From Natronorubrum halophilum (GTDB lineage Archaea > Halobacteriota > Halobacteria > Halobacteriales > Natrialbaceae): a stretch of DNA of 64,000 nt. Positions within the stretch are counted from its first letter, which is position 1. Each line of letters opens with the position of its first letter. The DNA lies in NCBI RefSeq assembly GCF_003670115.1, contig NZ_QQTY01000001.1, positions 310,001-374,000 of the forward strand. Reading direction: 5' to 3'. The notes under the pieces were generated by a model, which was not told the origin of the DNA, did not search any database, and worked only from the letters and a program-made list of their open reading frames with translations. Below are positions 50,923 to 58,815 of the stretch, piece after piece. A program made the position numbers and the translations under genes.

Positions 50923-51435
50923 ATGAACGACGATATCGATCGGGACCGTCCCATGGACATCGGCGACGCGCTCCGGGATCGCGAGGAGACGCTCGCCGTC
51001 GCCGAGTCCTGTACCGGCGGATTGATCGGCGCGGCGATTACGGCCATTCCGGGCGCGAGCGACTACTTCGATGCGGGGCTGACGACCTACGCGTACGACG
51101 CCAAGCGCCGCCACCTCGGGGTCAGCCGCGAGGCGCTCGACGAGCACGGTGCCGTCTCCGAACCCGTCGCCCGCGAGATGGCCCGCGGAGTTCGGGACGT
51201 CGCGGACGTCACGTGGGGCGTCGCAACGACGGGTGTCGCCGGCCCGACCGGCGGAACCGAGGCGGACCCGGTCGGCACGGTCTACATCGGCGTCGCCTAC
51301 GCCGGTCCGTGGGGGAGCGACGCCTCGTTCGCGTCGGTCTCCCGATACGTCTTCGACGGCGACCGGGCAGCCGTTCGGGCGAAGACCGTCGATCGAGCGC
51401 TCGAGGACTTGCTCGAGGCGATCGACGAGCAGTGA
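50923..51435 (+). CDS. CinA C-terminal domain protein (NMN amidohydrolase type)
   Basis: 170 residues from ATG 50923. The single domain is the CinA C-terminal fold: LAVAESCTGGLIGAAITAIP, SDYFDAGLTTYAYDAKRRHL, VAREMARGVRDVADVTWGVA, TTGVAGPTGG. This domain in PncC/CinA hydrolyses nicotinamide mononucleotide to NaMN and ammonia; ESCTGG with the catalytic Ser and the GVAGPTGG loop are kept. The molybdopterin-binding-like N-terminal CinA domain is absent, as in stand-alone PncC. It starts a separate transcript from the aminotransferase. Confidence 0.88.
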   Translation: MNDDIDRDRPMDIGDALRDREETLAVAESCTGGLIGAAITAIPGASDYFDAGLTTYAYDAKRRHLGVSREALDEHGAVSEPVAREMARGVRDVADVTWGVATTGVAGPTGGTEADPVGTVYIGVAYAGPWGSDASFASVSRYVFDGDRAAVRAKTVDRALEDLLEAIDEQ

Positions 51436-51906
51436 GCACTTCGCCGTCCGGGCGAATCGCCGAAGGGACCGGATCTGGAAGTCTCGAAACTGGCTCCGTT
51501 AAGACCACTAGTTAATGATGTTTTTGGCACCCTCCACGGTAAGTACAGGTGATTCCATCGTCACTCCAAACCGCTCAAATCACGTGCGGTGGCGCGCGCT
51601 GGGCCGCGTCGAACGAACAGTGAGACGCGGTTCGTAGTCGTCGCGAGTGAAACGAGCGACTGCGTGGAAGACACAAAGCGCCTTCCTATGGATGAGCGAG
51701 TGAGCTTGTGAGCGAGCGTTAGCGCGGAACCGGAGGTTCCGCGAACCATCCGAACGGGTGCTTCGCACCGTGAGGAGAAATCGGCTGGGGAGGACGTGGA
51801 AATCACCGCCGCCAGCGGCAGCAATACGCTCGTCTTCGAGTCATCACTGCAAAAACAGAATCGACAAGTACGCACACGTAGCTGCCGTTCAGTAGAGAGG
51901 GAGTAG
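51436..51906. other. Gene-poor interspersed-repeat-like patch
   Basis: About 470 bp with no convincing gene. It contains the tandem hairpin element at 51723-51777 and further symmetric or near-repeated strings (gagcgagtgagc / gtgagcgagcg, 51694-51718). A minus-strand open frame over 51561-51875 (104 aa, Ser/Arg/Thr-rich) looks like the recurrent spurious frame annotated in many haloarchaeal genomes, not a protein. Composition is more AT-rich towards 51800-51900. A degenerate non-coding repeat or an insertion scar is the best reading. Confidence 0.5.
51723..51777. repeat. Tandem hairpins, copy 2 of a repeat element
   Basis: CGCGGAACC-GGA-GGTTCCGCG (51723-51743) is a perfect 9-bp stem. The linker aaccatccga (51744-51753) precedes a second hairpin, ACGGGTGC-TTC-GCACCGT (51754-51771), with one bulged G. 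The linker, the ACGG/CCGT boundaries and the tail gaggaga correspond to copy 1 at 33751-33804, while stem sequences differ but still pair. Confidence 0.55.
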
Positions 51907-52122
51907 TTACTGGTTCTTCAATAGTGCAGAAATAAGCATAACCACCGCAAAGACAATTGTAAAGACCATTACTCCGACTCCGAAAACGTAGTACGGGTTC
52001 GTGAAATCAGGGCTGTTGAGGAACAAGAAGAGGCTAAAACTCGAACCCATCAACAGAATCACTGCAGACGAAACACTTGGATTATACCAGTCCTCAAGTG
52101 CGACCCGGACAGACCCATACAT
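51907..52122 (-). CDS. Small AT-rich membrane protein (71 aa)
   Basis: 71 residues from ATG 52122 (MYGSVRVALEDWYNPSVSSA). Two membrane helices, about 19-35 (VILLMGSSFSLFLFLN) and 45-68 (VFGVGVMVFTIVFAVVMLIS), and a Lys/Asn tail (ALLKNQ). Third codon positions use A and T far more than neighbours and the composition is visibly less GC-rich, so it is likely foreign or fast-evolving. It lies next to the repeat-bearing patch, suggesting a small acquired segment. No family recognised. Confidence 0.65.
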   Translation of the reverse strand: MYGSVRVALEDWYNPSVSSAVILLMGSSFSLFLFLNSPDFTNPYYVFGVGVMVFTIVFAVVMLISALLKNQ

Positions 52123-52316
52123 ATCAGTAGATTGTCTCCTGTATCGTATAGCGTTTGCGGTCGGTGAACTATGGTAAGTTCGCAGCTGTAGTGAACGTGT
52201 TTCACACAAAAATACAGCTGAAGAATAGGATTTCAACAGAGCCTTGAAATCGATCCGGAGCGAAGACACTCTTCGAAAGAAAGCTATTCGTCGGTTGACT
52301 CTCCAGTAGCAGGTAG

Positions 52317-52802
52317 ATGAACAAGAAGGGACACGTTCTCAACGCCATTCTCTTGAGCCTCGGGCTCGGTTACATCCTCGAACCGGCGGGCGACCTCGAG
52401 ACGTTTCGGTCCATCATCATGATCGGCGTTCCGGTGACGCTGGGGGCGCTGTTCCCGGACGTCGACACGGAGTTCGGCAAGCACCGGAAGACGCTCCACA
52501 GCCTCCCGGTTCTGCTCGGGTTTATCGCCTTTCCGTACGTCTTCGGCAACCTCGAGTACGTCTGGATCGGCGTCCTGACCCACTACGTACTCGACGTCGC
52601 GGGCAGCAAGCGCGGCATCGCGCTATTTTATCCGCTCTGGAAGAAGGAGTTCGGCCTTCCGATCGGCGTCGCCGTCAGCAGTAAGCGCGCGGACGTGATG
52701 ACGGTGTTCATCACGGTTCTCGAACTGGTAGCCGTCGCGCTGGTCATCTACGAAGTCCCCCAGCGGAGTCTCGAGGTCGGACGACAGACCGTCGGCTTCT
52801 AG
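52317..52802 (+). CDS. Membrane-bound metal-dependent hydrolase (YdjM-like)
   Basis: 161 residues with four membrane helices (about 9-25, 32-46, 62-88 and 128-148). The family's metal motifs are kept: H6 in KKGHVLNAILL, PDVDTEFGKHRKTLHSL (Asp-x-Asp and His-x4-His) and LTHYVLDVAGSKRG. This is PF04307, inner-membrane predicted metal-dependent hydrolases (YdjM/LexA-regulated in bacteria). Its catalytic role is unproven in any organism. It begins at ATG 52317 after an AT-rich spacer. Confidence 0.85.
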   Translation: MNKKGHVLNAILLSLGLGYILEPAGDLETFRSIIMIGVPVTLGALFPDVDTEFGKHRKTLHSLPVLLGFIAFPYVFGNLEYVWIGVLTHYVLDVAGSKRGIALFYPLWKKEFGLPIGVAVSSKRADVMTVFITVLELVAVALVIYEVPQRSLEVGRQTVGF

Positions 52803-52853
52803 TTGAGCGATCGTCGCTCGATTTCTCCCCTCTCGTTGCAGAACTCGTCTCGG

Positions 52854-53834
52854 TTACCGGTTGTTCGGCGTCCACTCCTCGCAGGCGTCCATATCGTCCA
52901 TCGCCGTCTCTTGGAGGGCACAGTAGGGAACCATGCCGCCGGACGAACGAACGTATTCGAAGTGACTGCAGTTCCCACAGTAACGATCCGTGGGTTCGTC
53001 CGACGGCGACCGTTCGGATTCCGATTCGACGATTTCCGCGTCGCGCCCGCCACTGGCGTCGTTCGGGGAGGTGAGATCCGAGGCGGCCGTCCCGCCGTCG
53101 CTGGTCGCGACACCGGGCGTTCGGGCTCGAGCGGGGCCGGTACCGGTTTCGGAGTCGGAGCTGACTGTCGAACGCCGAACGGATCGGCTCGAATCCGACG
53201 GTTCGTCGTCGGGTTCGGTCGTGTTCGTTTGCGTTTCGACGTCGCCGTCCGGTTTTCCGCCGAAGAAGCCGATGCCGCCGAAGCCGCTCGAGGTGTTCGA
53301 TTCGGCGACCTCGACGACGGTCTGGTTGTGGCGGGTGACGTTCATCTCGAGGGCACCGCCGGGGTCGTTTCGGGTCTTGAAGTTGACGATGGCGGTAAAG
53401 AGGCTCCAGACGGCGGTGAAGAGCCCGAGAAGGTAGATCGCGGAGACGCGGAGCGTGTGATCCTCGCCGTAGGTTCGCCAGTCCTGGGGATAGGCGTCCC
53501 AGAAGAGGACGACCCCGAGCAGACACAGGCTCACGCTGATCGCGGCGGCGGCGTGGACACGACGGCTGGCCGGCAACACGAGGAAGACGCCGACGAGTGC
53601 GGTCGGGACGCCGAGACCGGCGAGGATACCCGCCATGCGAACCGCGGCGAGGTGATCGATTATGCCGGGGGAAAGCGCGGATGCAGTGGCGCTGAAGAGG
53701 TCGGTCGTCGCCGTGAGCACGGCTACGACGGCCAAAACCGCGCCGAGCAGGACGAGCGCCGTCCCCGCGTAGAGACGCCCGGGGCTCGCCGTGCCCCCCG
53801 CGCTCCCGTCGTAGGCCTCCGTCAGGCTTGTCAT
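52854..53834 (-). CDS. Haloarchaeal membrane protein with C-terminal Cys4 motif (DUF7139-like)
   Basis: 326 residues. Four membrane helices (about 22-42, 65-85, 90-112 and 128-150) are followed by a long Thr/Ser/Asp-rich, probably disordered region (about 190-285). The end holds a four-cysteine zinc-finger-like module: CGNCSHFEYV ... PYCALQ ... DACEEW. The combination of a membrane half and a small cytoplasmic metal module resembles, from memory, DUF7139 proteins of haloarchaea. The linker also has a Gly/Phe-rich stretch (GFGGIGFFGG). Function unknown. Confidence 0.75.
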   Translation of the reverse strand: MTSLTEAYDGSAGGTASPGRLYAGTALVLLGAVLAVVAVLTATTDLFSATASALSPGIIDHLAAVRMAGILAGLGVPTALVGVFLVLPASRRVHAAAAISVSLCLLGVVLFWDAYPQDWRTYGEDHTLRVSAIYLLGLFTAVWSLFTAIVNFKTRNDPGGALEMNVTRHNQTVVEVAESNTSSGFGGIGFFGGKPDGDVETQTNTTEPDDEPSDSSRSVRRSTVSSDSETGTGPARARTPGVATSDGGTAASDLTSPNDASGGRDAEIVESESERSPSDEPTDRYCGNCSHFEYVRSSGGMVPYCALQETAMDDMDACEEWTPNNR

Positions 53835-53953
53835 GTGCGTGACTTGGGCCTCCCATCACAAAACGCTACGTCAGACACACCTCGCCGGACGGAGAGGTTG
53901 GGCTGACCCCGCGAAACGAAAGCTTGAATCGACGGGCTCGCAAACGGAGGACC

Positions 53954-54238
53954 ATGAGCGACGAGGACGACGAAGAGCCGGCCGTTACGCTCGGAGCGCA
54001 GACTCCCGTCGAGGGTGCCCCCCTCGCCCGCGTGACCTCCCGGCTGACCTGGCCGAAAGAAAAGAGCGAAATCGAGCGTCTCGAGGGAGACAGCATCGTA
54101 CGGACGCCGGACGGACCGCGAGCGCTGGCGGCCGTCCTCGAGGACGTCGACGAGACGTACTTCCAGCGCCGTCAGGAGTTCGAGGCCCACGTCCGGGCGG
54201 TCGTCGGTACCGGACCGGTCCCGACCGCGGACGAGTAA
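53954..54238 (+). CDS. Small acidic haloarchaeal protein, DUF5789-like
   Basis: 94 residues from ATG 53954 (MSDEDDEEPAVTLGAQTPVE). The segments GAPLARVTSRLTWPKEKSEI and VRTPDGPRALAAVLEDVDET followed by TYFQRRQEFEAHVRAVVG resemble, from memory, DUF5789, a small haloarchaeal alpha/beta protein. No cysteine or membrane helix. It is followed 14 bp later by the CPBP-type gene on the same strand, so the two may be co-transcribed. Function unknown. Confidence 0.75.
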   Translation: MSDEDDEEPAVTLGAQTPVEGAPLARVTSRLTWPKEKSEIERLEGDSIVRTPDGPRALAAVLEDVDETYFQRRQEFEAHVRAVVGTGPVPTADE

Positions 54239-54252
54239 CCGCCTGTGGTACC

Positions 54253-54951
54253 GTGGTAACAGAGGGTGTGCGCAGCGGCGGTCGCTGGCTTCGAGACCAG
54301 TTCGACCGACTCTCCTGGGTTCAGAAGTCCCTGCTAACCGGGGCGATTCTCACGCTGCTGTGGATGCGGTACGTTCCCAGTGAACTCGGACGCCGAGCGG
54401 TGGTCGACGCCGTGTTGTTGATCGGCGGACCGCTCGCCCTTGGACTCACTCACGGCAATCACGTCGGCTGGAACGTCGATCGCGTCGCGATTCGCAACGC
54501 GGTCTTGCTCTCGCTGTTCGTCCTCCCGTTCTATCTCGTGGGATCAACGCTGCCGACGATCCGGACGTACTACCCCATGTGGCAAACCTCGGCCGCGCTG
54601 GGCGAGTTCATCCCGCACGCGATCCAGTTGTTCATCCTCGCGCTGGCGGCCGAGACCTACTACCGCGGGTTGCTCTGCGTCGGCGTCAAGGAGATCGGTT
54701 TCAAAGCGGTGTTCATCAGCCCCGTCGTCTACATGATCCACCACTCCGGAAAGCCGCCGATCGAGTTCCTGCTCTCGGGGCCGACGGACATCCTCTTCGG
54801 CGCGGTGGACTACGAGTCCGACTCCATTCTCCCCTCCGTTATCGCCCACGGAGCCGGCCTCGTCCTGCTCGACTGGCTCGTCTTGCACGATCCGCTGTTC
54901 GATCCGACGGCGGTGCTACGCGCCCTCGAGTGGCTCCCGATCCCGTTGTAA
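54253..54951 (+). CDS. CPBP-type (Rce1/Abi) intramembrane protein with altered motif
   Basis: 232 residues from GTG 54253. Eight hydrophobic segments and three motifs of the CPBP (CAAX protease/bacteriocin-processing) family: motif 1 LAAETYYRGLL, motif 2 VYMIHHSGKP and motif 3 IAHGAGLVLLD. Motif 1 is normally E-E-x-x-x-R; here it reads A-E-T-Y-Y-R, so the first Glu is lost while Arg and the two His motifs remain. This may reduce or abolish protease activity. In haloarchaea such proteins are candidates for prenyl-Cys or peptide processing, but nothing in the context supports a substrate. Confidence 0.72.
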   Translation: MVTEGVRSGGRWLRDQFDRLSWVQKSLLTGAILTLLWMRYVPSELGRRAVVDAVLLIGGPLALGLTHGNHVGWNVDRVAIRNAVLLSLFVLPFYLVGSTLPTIRTYYPMWQTSAALGEFIPHAIQLFILALAAETYYRGLLCVGVKEIGFKAVFISPVVYMIHHSGKPPIEFLLSGPTDILFGAVDYESDSILPSVIAHGAGLVLLDWLVLHDPLFDPTAVLRALEWLPIPL

Positions 54952-55057
54952 CGGTCGCTGGGAGCCGCGGACGGGTCGTCGCGGTCGGAAACCGCGGCCA
55001 GGCTGAACCGCGCCGATGACGATGGGGCTTTAGTGAACTCCCGTCGATGGTCCGAGT

Positions 55058-55522
55058 ATGTCGCTGCCAATCGACCCTGCCACGATCGATCCGGAGGCGT
55101 ACGGCGAGAAACAGGCCGTCCTCGAGATGGACCACGAGGAAGCCATCGAACACGTCCGCGAGGTCTGTGAAGACGTCGGGTTCGGAATCCCGGTCGAGTT
55201 CTCGCCGTCGGAACTGTTGAACGAGAAGGTCGATGCCGACCGCGACCCCTACTACGTGCTCGGAGCTTGCAACCCCGAGATCGCGGACCGGGCGCTCGAC
55301 GAGACGATGCGGATCGGCGGCCTCTTCCCCTGCAACGTGATCGTCTGGGAGGAGGAGCCGGGTCGTCAGCGCGTCTACCACGTTTCGATCATGAAGATCG
55401 CCCGACTGCTCGGCACGGCACCCGACAACGACGAGTGGCGCGAGATCGTCGAAACGACCGGCGATCTCACCGAGGACGCCTTCGAGCGATTCGATTCGGT
55501 GGAAATCGAGGTCACGGAGTAG
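55058..55522 (+). CDS. DUF302-domain protein
   Basis: 154 residues. The DUF302 fold (PF03625) is recognised from DHEEAIEHVREVCEDVGFGI, YVLGACNPEIADRALDETMR, and IGGLFPCNVIVWEEEPGRQR followed by VYHVSIMKIARLLG. The central CNP and PCNVIV segments are the family's most conserved parts, with a Cys at about position 71 and another at about 92. Structures are ferredoxin-like and function is unknown, possibly ligand or metal binding. Ends in an acidic helix and strand (FDSVEIEVTE). Confidence 0.88.
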   Translation: MSLPIDPATIDPEAYGEKQAVLEMDHEEAIEHVREVCEDVGFGIPVEFSPSELLNEKVDADRDPYYVLGACNPEIADRALDETMRIGGLFPCNVIVWEEEPGRQRVYHVSIMKIARLLGTAPDNDEWREIVETTGDLTEDAFERFDSVEIEVTE

Positions 55523-55663
55523 GGGCTCGAGGACGACGAGTCGCCGAATAGAGCCTCGAGCGATCACACGCGTCCGAGCGTTTTCCCGCCGATCCGGCGA
55601 TTGCATCCCCCTCCTTCTTGCCGACCCAGTGATGGAACCCTCGTCGCGACTCGCCGTCGGAAA

Positions 55664-55690
55664 TGACAGTCAAAAATGTCAATATTTATG
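55664..55690 (+). promoter_or_regulatory. Promoter with inverted repeat, AI-2E-type gene
   Basis: TATA-like atatttatg (55682-55690) is centred about 27 bp from the ATG at 55714, so the transcript is leaderless. Immediately upstream is TGACA-GTCAAAAA-TGTCA (55664-55681), a 5-bp-arm inverted repeat with 8-bp spacer in the BRE/activator position. Confidence 0.5.
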
Positions 55691-55713
55691 TAATGAACGG
55701 TTTACCGTGACGT

Positions 55714-56808
55714 ATGGACGTTCGAACGACATTTTTCGCCCTCCTGCTCGTCGCCCTCGCCGCGATCGCCGCCTTGCTGGTCGCACCGCTGATACAGTAC
55801 ATCATGGCAGCCGCCCTCCTCGCGTTCGTTCTCTACCCCCTTCAGGCACGACTCGAGACGCGTCTCGGGCCGCGGGTCTCGGCGCTTACTCTCACCGGGT
55901 TCGCGATCGTCGCTGCGGTCGCTCCGATACTGTTTCTCTCGGTAATCATCCTCCAGACCGTGTTTTCGTTTCTCAACGGTTTCGACGAACTAGCGACGAT
56001 CGATGGGATCAGGAACGTTGCACTCGACCTCGGCATCGAAGAGGAGACGCTCCGGTCGATCGAAACCGGAATCGTCGCGGAGATCGAGGGCTCGCTCTCC
56101 ACCACCGTCGAGATCGTACTGATGGAGTTCGTCGGGCTGTTGAACGCGAGTATCCGAATGAGTGTTGGACTGCTGGTCGTCGTGTTCTTGCTCTACTACC
56201 TGCTGGTCGACGGTCCCGAGTTCGTCGCCTGGCTTCGCGACGTCGCACCGCTCGAGGACGAGGTACGTGAGGAACTCTTCGAGGAGGTCGAGGCCGTCAC
56301 CTGGGCGGTGATTCAGAGCCACGTCCTCGTCGCGCTGGTCGAGGGCGTGCTCGGTGGTCTCGGCTTGTATCTGCTCGGCGTTCCGAACGTCGCGTTCTGG
56401 ACCGTGGTCATGATCGTCGTCTCGTTCCTTCCGGCGGTCGGCGTCTGGCTGGTGTGGGGACCCGCCGTCGTCTATCTCGGGCTCGCGGCCGACCCGCTCC
56501 ACGCGGTCGCCCTGTTGCTGTACGGAATCTCGGTTCTCTCGCTCGTGGACAACTACCTGCGGGCGATCTTCGTCGACCGGACGTCGGGGCTCCACCCGGC
56601 GGTCGTTCTCGTCGGCGTCATCGGCGGAATCTACCTGCTCGGCATCATGGGACTGTTCCTCGGACCCGTCCTGCTCGCGGTGTTCAAGGCGGGGTTGAAC
56701 GTCTTCAGCGCGATGAACCTGACCGTGGAAGAACGGTCTCGCCAACCCGGGGCAGAGCCCGGACGCCAACTCGCGGAGTCGAAAGGATCGGAGCGAGTCG
56801 GGGGATGA
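55714..56808 (+). CDS. AI-2E-family transporter, second copy
   Basis: 364 residues with the same helix layout as the protein at 10840: paired N-terminal helices (FFALLLVALAAIAALLVAPL), a soluble central region with an acidic helix (RSIETGIVAEIEGSL), and C-terminal helices ending VLVGVIGGIYLLGIMGLFLG. The conserved PAVGVWLVWGPAVVYL and SVLSLVDNYLRAIFVDRTSG stretches support the PF01594 assignment. It differs from the first copy in sequence and in a basic, disordered tail (SRQPGAEPGRQLAESKGS). Two paralogues in one window suggest distinct substrates. Confidence 0.9.
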   Translation: MDVRTTFFALLLVALAAIAALLVAPLIQYIMAAALLAFVLYPLQARLETRLGPRVSALTLTGFAIVAAVAPILFLSVIILQTVFSFLNGFDELATIDGIRNVALDLGIEEETLRSIETGIVAEIEGSLSTTVEIVLMEFVGLLNASIRMSVGLLVVVFLLYYLLVDGPEFVAWLRDVAPLEDEVREELFEEVEAVTWAVIQSHVLVALVEGVLGGLGLYLLGVPNVAFWTVVMIVVSFLPAVGVWLVWGPAVVYLGLAADPLHAVALLLYGISVLSLVDNYLRAIFVDRTSGLHPAVVLVGVIGGIYLLGIMGLFLGPVLLAVFKAGLNVFSAMNLTVEERSRQPGAEPGRQLAESKGSERVGG

Positions 56809-56827
56809 CGACCCCTGGCGAACGGAA

Positions 56828-58264
56828 TCAGTCCGCGGTCTGGGCCGCTTCGGAACGGTGCCGCATCGGTACACCGAATCCGGTCAGCACCATCGCGAAC
56901 AGCACCAGCGGCGACAGGATTCCGAACAGGTAGAAGGGCGCGTACGACAGCGTCGAAACGCCGGTCGCAGAGGCCATGAAGACGCCGCCGGCGTGCCACG
57001 GGATGAGCGCCCCGGTCGGCGTCCCGGCCGCTTCGACGGCGCGGGAGAGTTCGTCGCTGTCGAGGCCGAACTCCTCGTAGAGGTTTCGAAGCGTCATTCC
57101 CGGAAGCACGATACTCATGTACTGCTGGGCGGTAAGCGCGTTGATGAAGATCGCGGAAATACCGGTGCCGGCGATCAGGGTCCTGGAGCTTCGGACGCCC
57201 TGCGAGAGCCGGTGTGCAAGGACCGCGAGGACGCCGGTTTTCTCGAGGAGTCCGCCGAGGGCCAACGCGGCGACGACGACGGTGATCGTCCAGGCCGAAC
57301 CCGTCAGACCGCCGGTGGCGAGCAGTTCGTCGACCAGTTCCAAACCGGTCCCGGGTTCGGTTCCGTTCAGGAAGACGTTCCACGCGGGAACGAAACCGGA
57401 TCCCTGGAGGAGTATCGACGTGAAGACGCCGGCGATAGCCCCGGCGACGAGCGTCGGGAGGGCGGGATACCCCCGAAGCGCAAGCGCGAAGGTGAACATC
57501 AAGGGGAGAAACACCAACAACGAGACGCTGTACGTGCCGGCGAGTGCGGTCTGAATCTCGGAAACGCGACCGGTCGGGACGGTACCGCTGGTCTGGAGAC
57601 CGAGGACGGCGAAGATCGCGACCGCGAGTCCGAAGGCGATGACCGTTCCCGTTCGCATCCGGCGAATGTGGTCGTACAGCGGCGTGTTCGTCACGCCGGC
57701 CGCGAGGTTCGTCGTGTCCGACAGTGGCGATTGTTTGTCGCCAGCGTACGCGCCGGAGAGGACCGCGCCGACGGTCATCGGCCCGGAGATCCCGAGTCCC
57801 GAACCGATACCGACGAACGCGACGCCGAGCGTCCCCACCGTCGTCCACGAGGACCCGATCGAAAACGCGACGGCGGCGGCCAGTACGGCCGTGGCCGGCA
57901 GGAACACCGTCGGCGTCAGCAACTCGAGGCCGTAGTACATCATCGCCGGGATCGTGCCGGCGGCGACCCAGGTCGCGATGAGCGCGTAAATGGTAAAGAG
58001 GATCAGGATCGCCTGCAGCCCCATCAAAAGCCCGTTAGCGATCCCGTCGTAGAGATCGTCCCACGAGTAGCCCAGGTAGTGGCCGAACGCGCCCGTGACA
58101 ACGATACTCCAGAGAAGCGGCACGTGGGGATCGAAACCGAGTAGCGCAGATCCCACGCCGAGGAAGAGCACGACTGCGAACACCGGAACGAGCGCGAGCG
58201 CGACCGAGGGCCGTCGCTCCGGATCGAGGTCGTCGACCGTCGTCGGAGTGAAATTCAATGACAT
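56828..58264 (-). CDS. nhaC: NhaC-family Na+/H+ antiporter
   Basis: 478 residues with 11-12 helices. NhaC signatures: SSWTTVGTLGVAFVGIGSGL, VGAVLSGAYAGDKQSPLSDT (the family's highly conserved sodium-binding loop with Asp and Ser), and INALTAQQYMSIVLPGMTLR in the second half. It exchanges cytoplasmic Na+ for H+ and keeps sodium low while K+ is high, a constant need in haloarchaea; tetracycline- or malate-linked relatives exist but the loop supports Na+/H+. The promoter contains a perfect 10-bp-arm palindrome over its TATA box (58284-58311), suggesting tight regulation. Confidence 0.93.
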   Translation of the reverse strand: MSLNFTPTTVDDLDPERRPSVALALVPVFAVVLFLGVGSALLGFDPHVPLLWSIVVTGAFGHYLGYSWDDLYDGIANGLLMGLQAILILFTIYALIATWVAAGTIPAMMYYGLELLTPTVFLPATAVLAAAVAFSIGSSWTTVGTLGVAFVGIGSGLGISGPMTVGAVLSGAYAGDKQSPLSDTTNLAAGVTNTPLYDHIRRMRTGTVIAFGLAVAIFAVLGLQTSGTVPTGRVSEIQTALAGTYSVSLLVFLPLMFTFALALRGYPALPTLVAGAIAGVFTSILLQGSGFVPAWNVFLNGTEPGTGLELVDELLATGGLTGSAWTITVVVAALALGGLLEKTGVLAVLAHRLSQGVRSSRTLIAGTGISAIFINALTAQQYMSIVLPGMTLRNLYEEFGLDSDELSRAVEAAGTPTGALIPWHAGGVFMASATGVSTLSYAPFYLFGILSPLVLFAMVLTGFGVPMRHRSEAAQTAD

Positions 58265-58283
58265 CGACGGACGTATGCAACCG

Positions 58284-58311
58284 GAGAATAAAAAATGTCC
58301 GTTTTATTCTC
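58284..58311. promoter_or_regulatory. Perfect palindrome over the nhaC promoter
   Basis: GAGAATAAAA-N8-TTTTATTCTC: 10-bp perfect arms with spacer AATGTCCG. The minus-strand TATA element of nhaC (revcomp of gaataaaaaa, 58286-58295) lies inside one arm, centred 27 bp from the start codon at 58264. A dimeric regulator bound here would block TBP/TFB binding. Confidence 0.65.
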
Positions 58312-58435
58312 GATGGTTATTCATCGAGCGCGGAGTGGGGACCGCACGGCGAAGGTTACGATCGATCTCGAGCGAACGTCGGCGCTATCCGCGCGACTCT
58401 GTCCGAGAAAACTGTCGCGAACCGGCCACCGAGAG

Positions 58436-58630
58436 TTACCGCGGCCCGTCTTCTCGTACCGGAACGTCGCCCTCGTCGGACTCGAACTCCTCGAGTCGCT
58501 GCTCGGCGTCGTACTGGATATACCCCGTGACGATCGCGGTTACGGCGATGACGAACAGCGGCATGCCGACGAGCAGCGCGATCATCGCGATCACGATGAG
58601 GAATTCGGTGCTGACGAGCGCGAGCCACAT
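58436..58630 (-). CDS. Small membrane protein (64 aa)
   Basis: 64 residues: two closely packed hydrophobic helices, about 6-22 (VSTEFLIVIAMIALLVG) and 24-40 (PLFVIAVTAIVTGYIQY), then an acidic tail (EQRLEEFESDEGDVPVREDG). Good codon pattern and a clean frame. The hairpin topology with acidic C-terminus in the cytoplasm recurs among uncharacterised small haloarchaeal membrane proteins. It lies between nhaC and nreA on the same strand. Confidence 0.65.
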   Translation of the reverse strand: MWLALVSTEFLIVIAMIALLVGMPLFVIAVTAIVTGYIQYDAEQRLEEFESDEGDVPVREDGPR

Positions 58631-58815
58631 ACCCTCGTGAACGCGTTCGGACGGTTTAGGCGCTCGGTTTCGGAAAGACCGTCCCGTCGCGCCCGTTCGG
58701 CGATCGGCATCGTCTCCGTCGCGGCGCTCAATGCGCTGTTCGAGGGTTGCGACTCGTCGCTCGAGGGTACCGTCAGCACCGTTCGCGGATCGGTGATCGG
58801 AGGCTCGTCACATCG

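Noticed and set aside
51561-51875. 104-aa minus-strand open frame in the repeat patch
   Set aside because: Ser/Thr/Arg-rich, no domain, and it spans the hairpin element; it looks like the spurious frame often annotated in such repeats.
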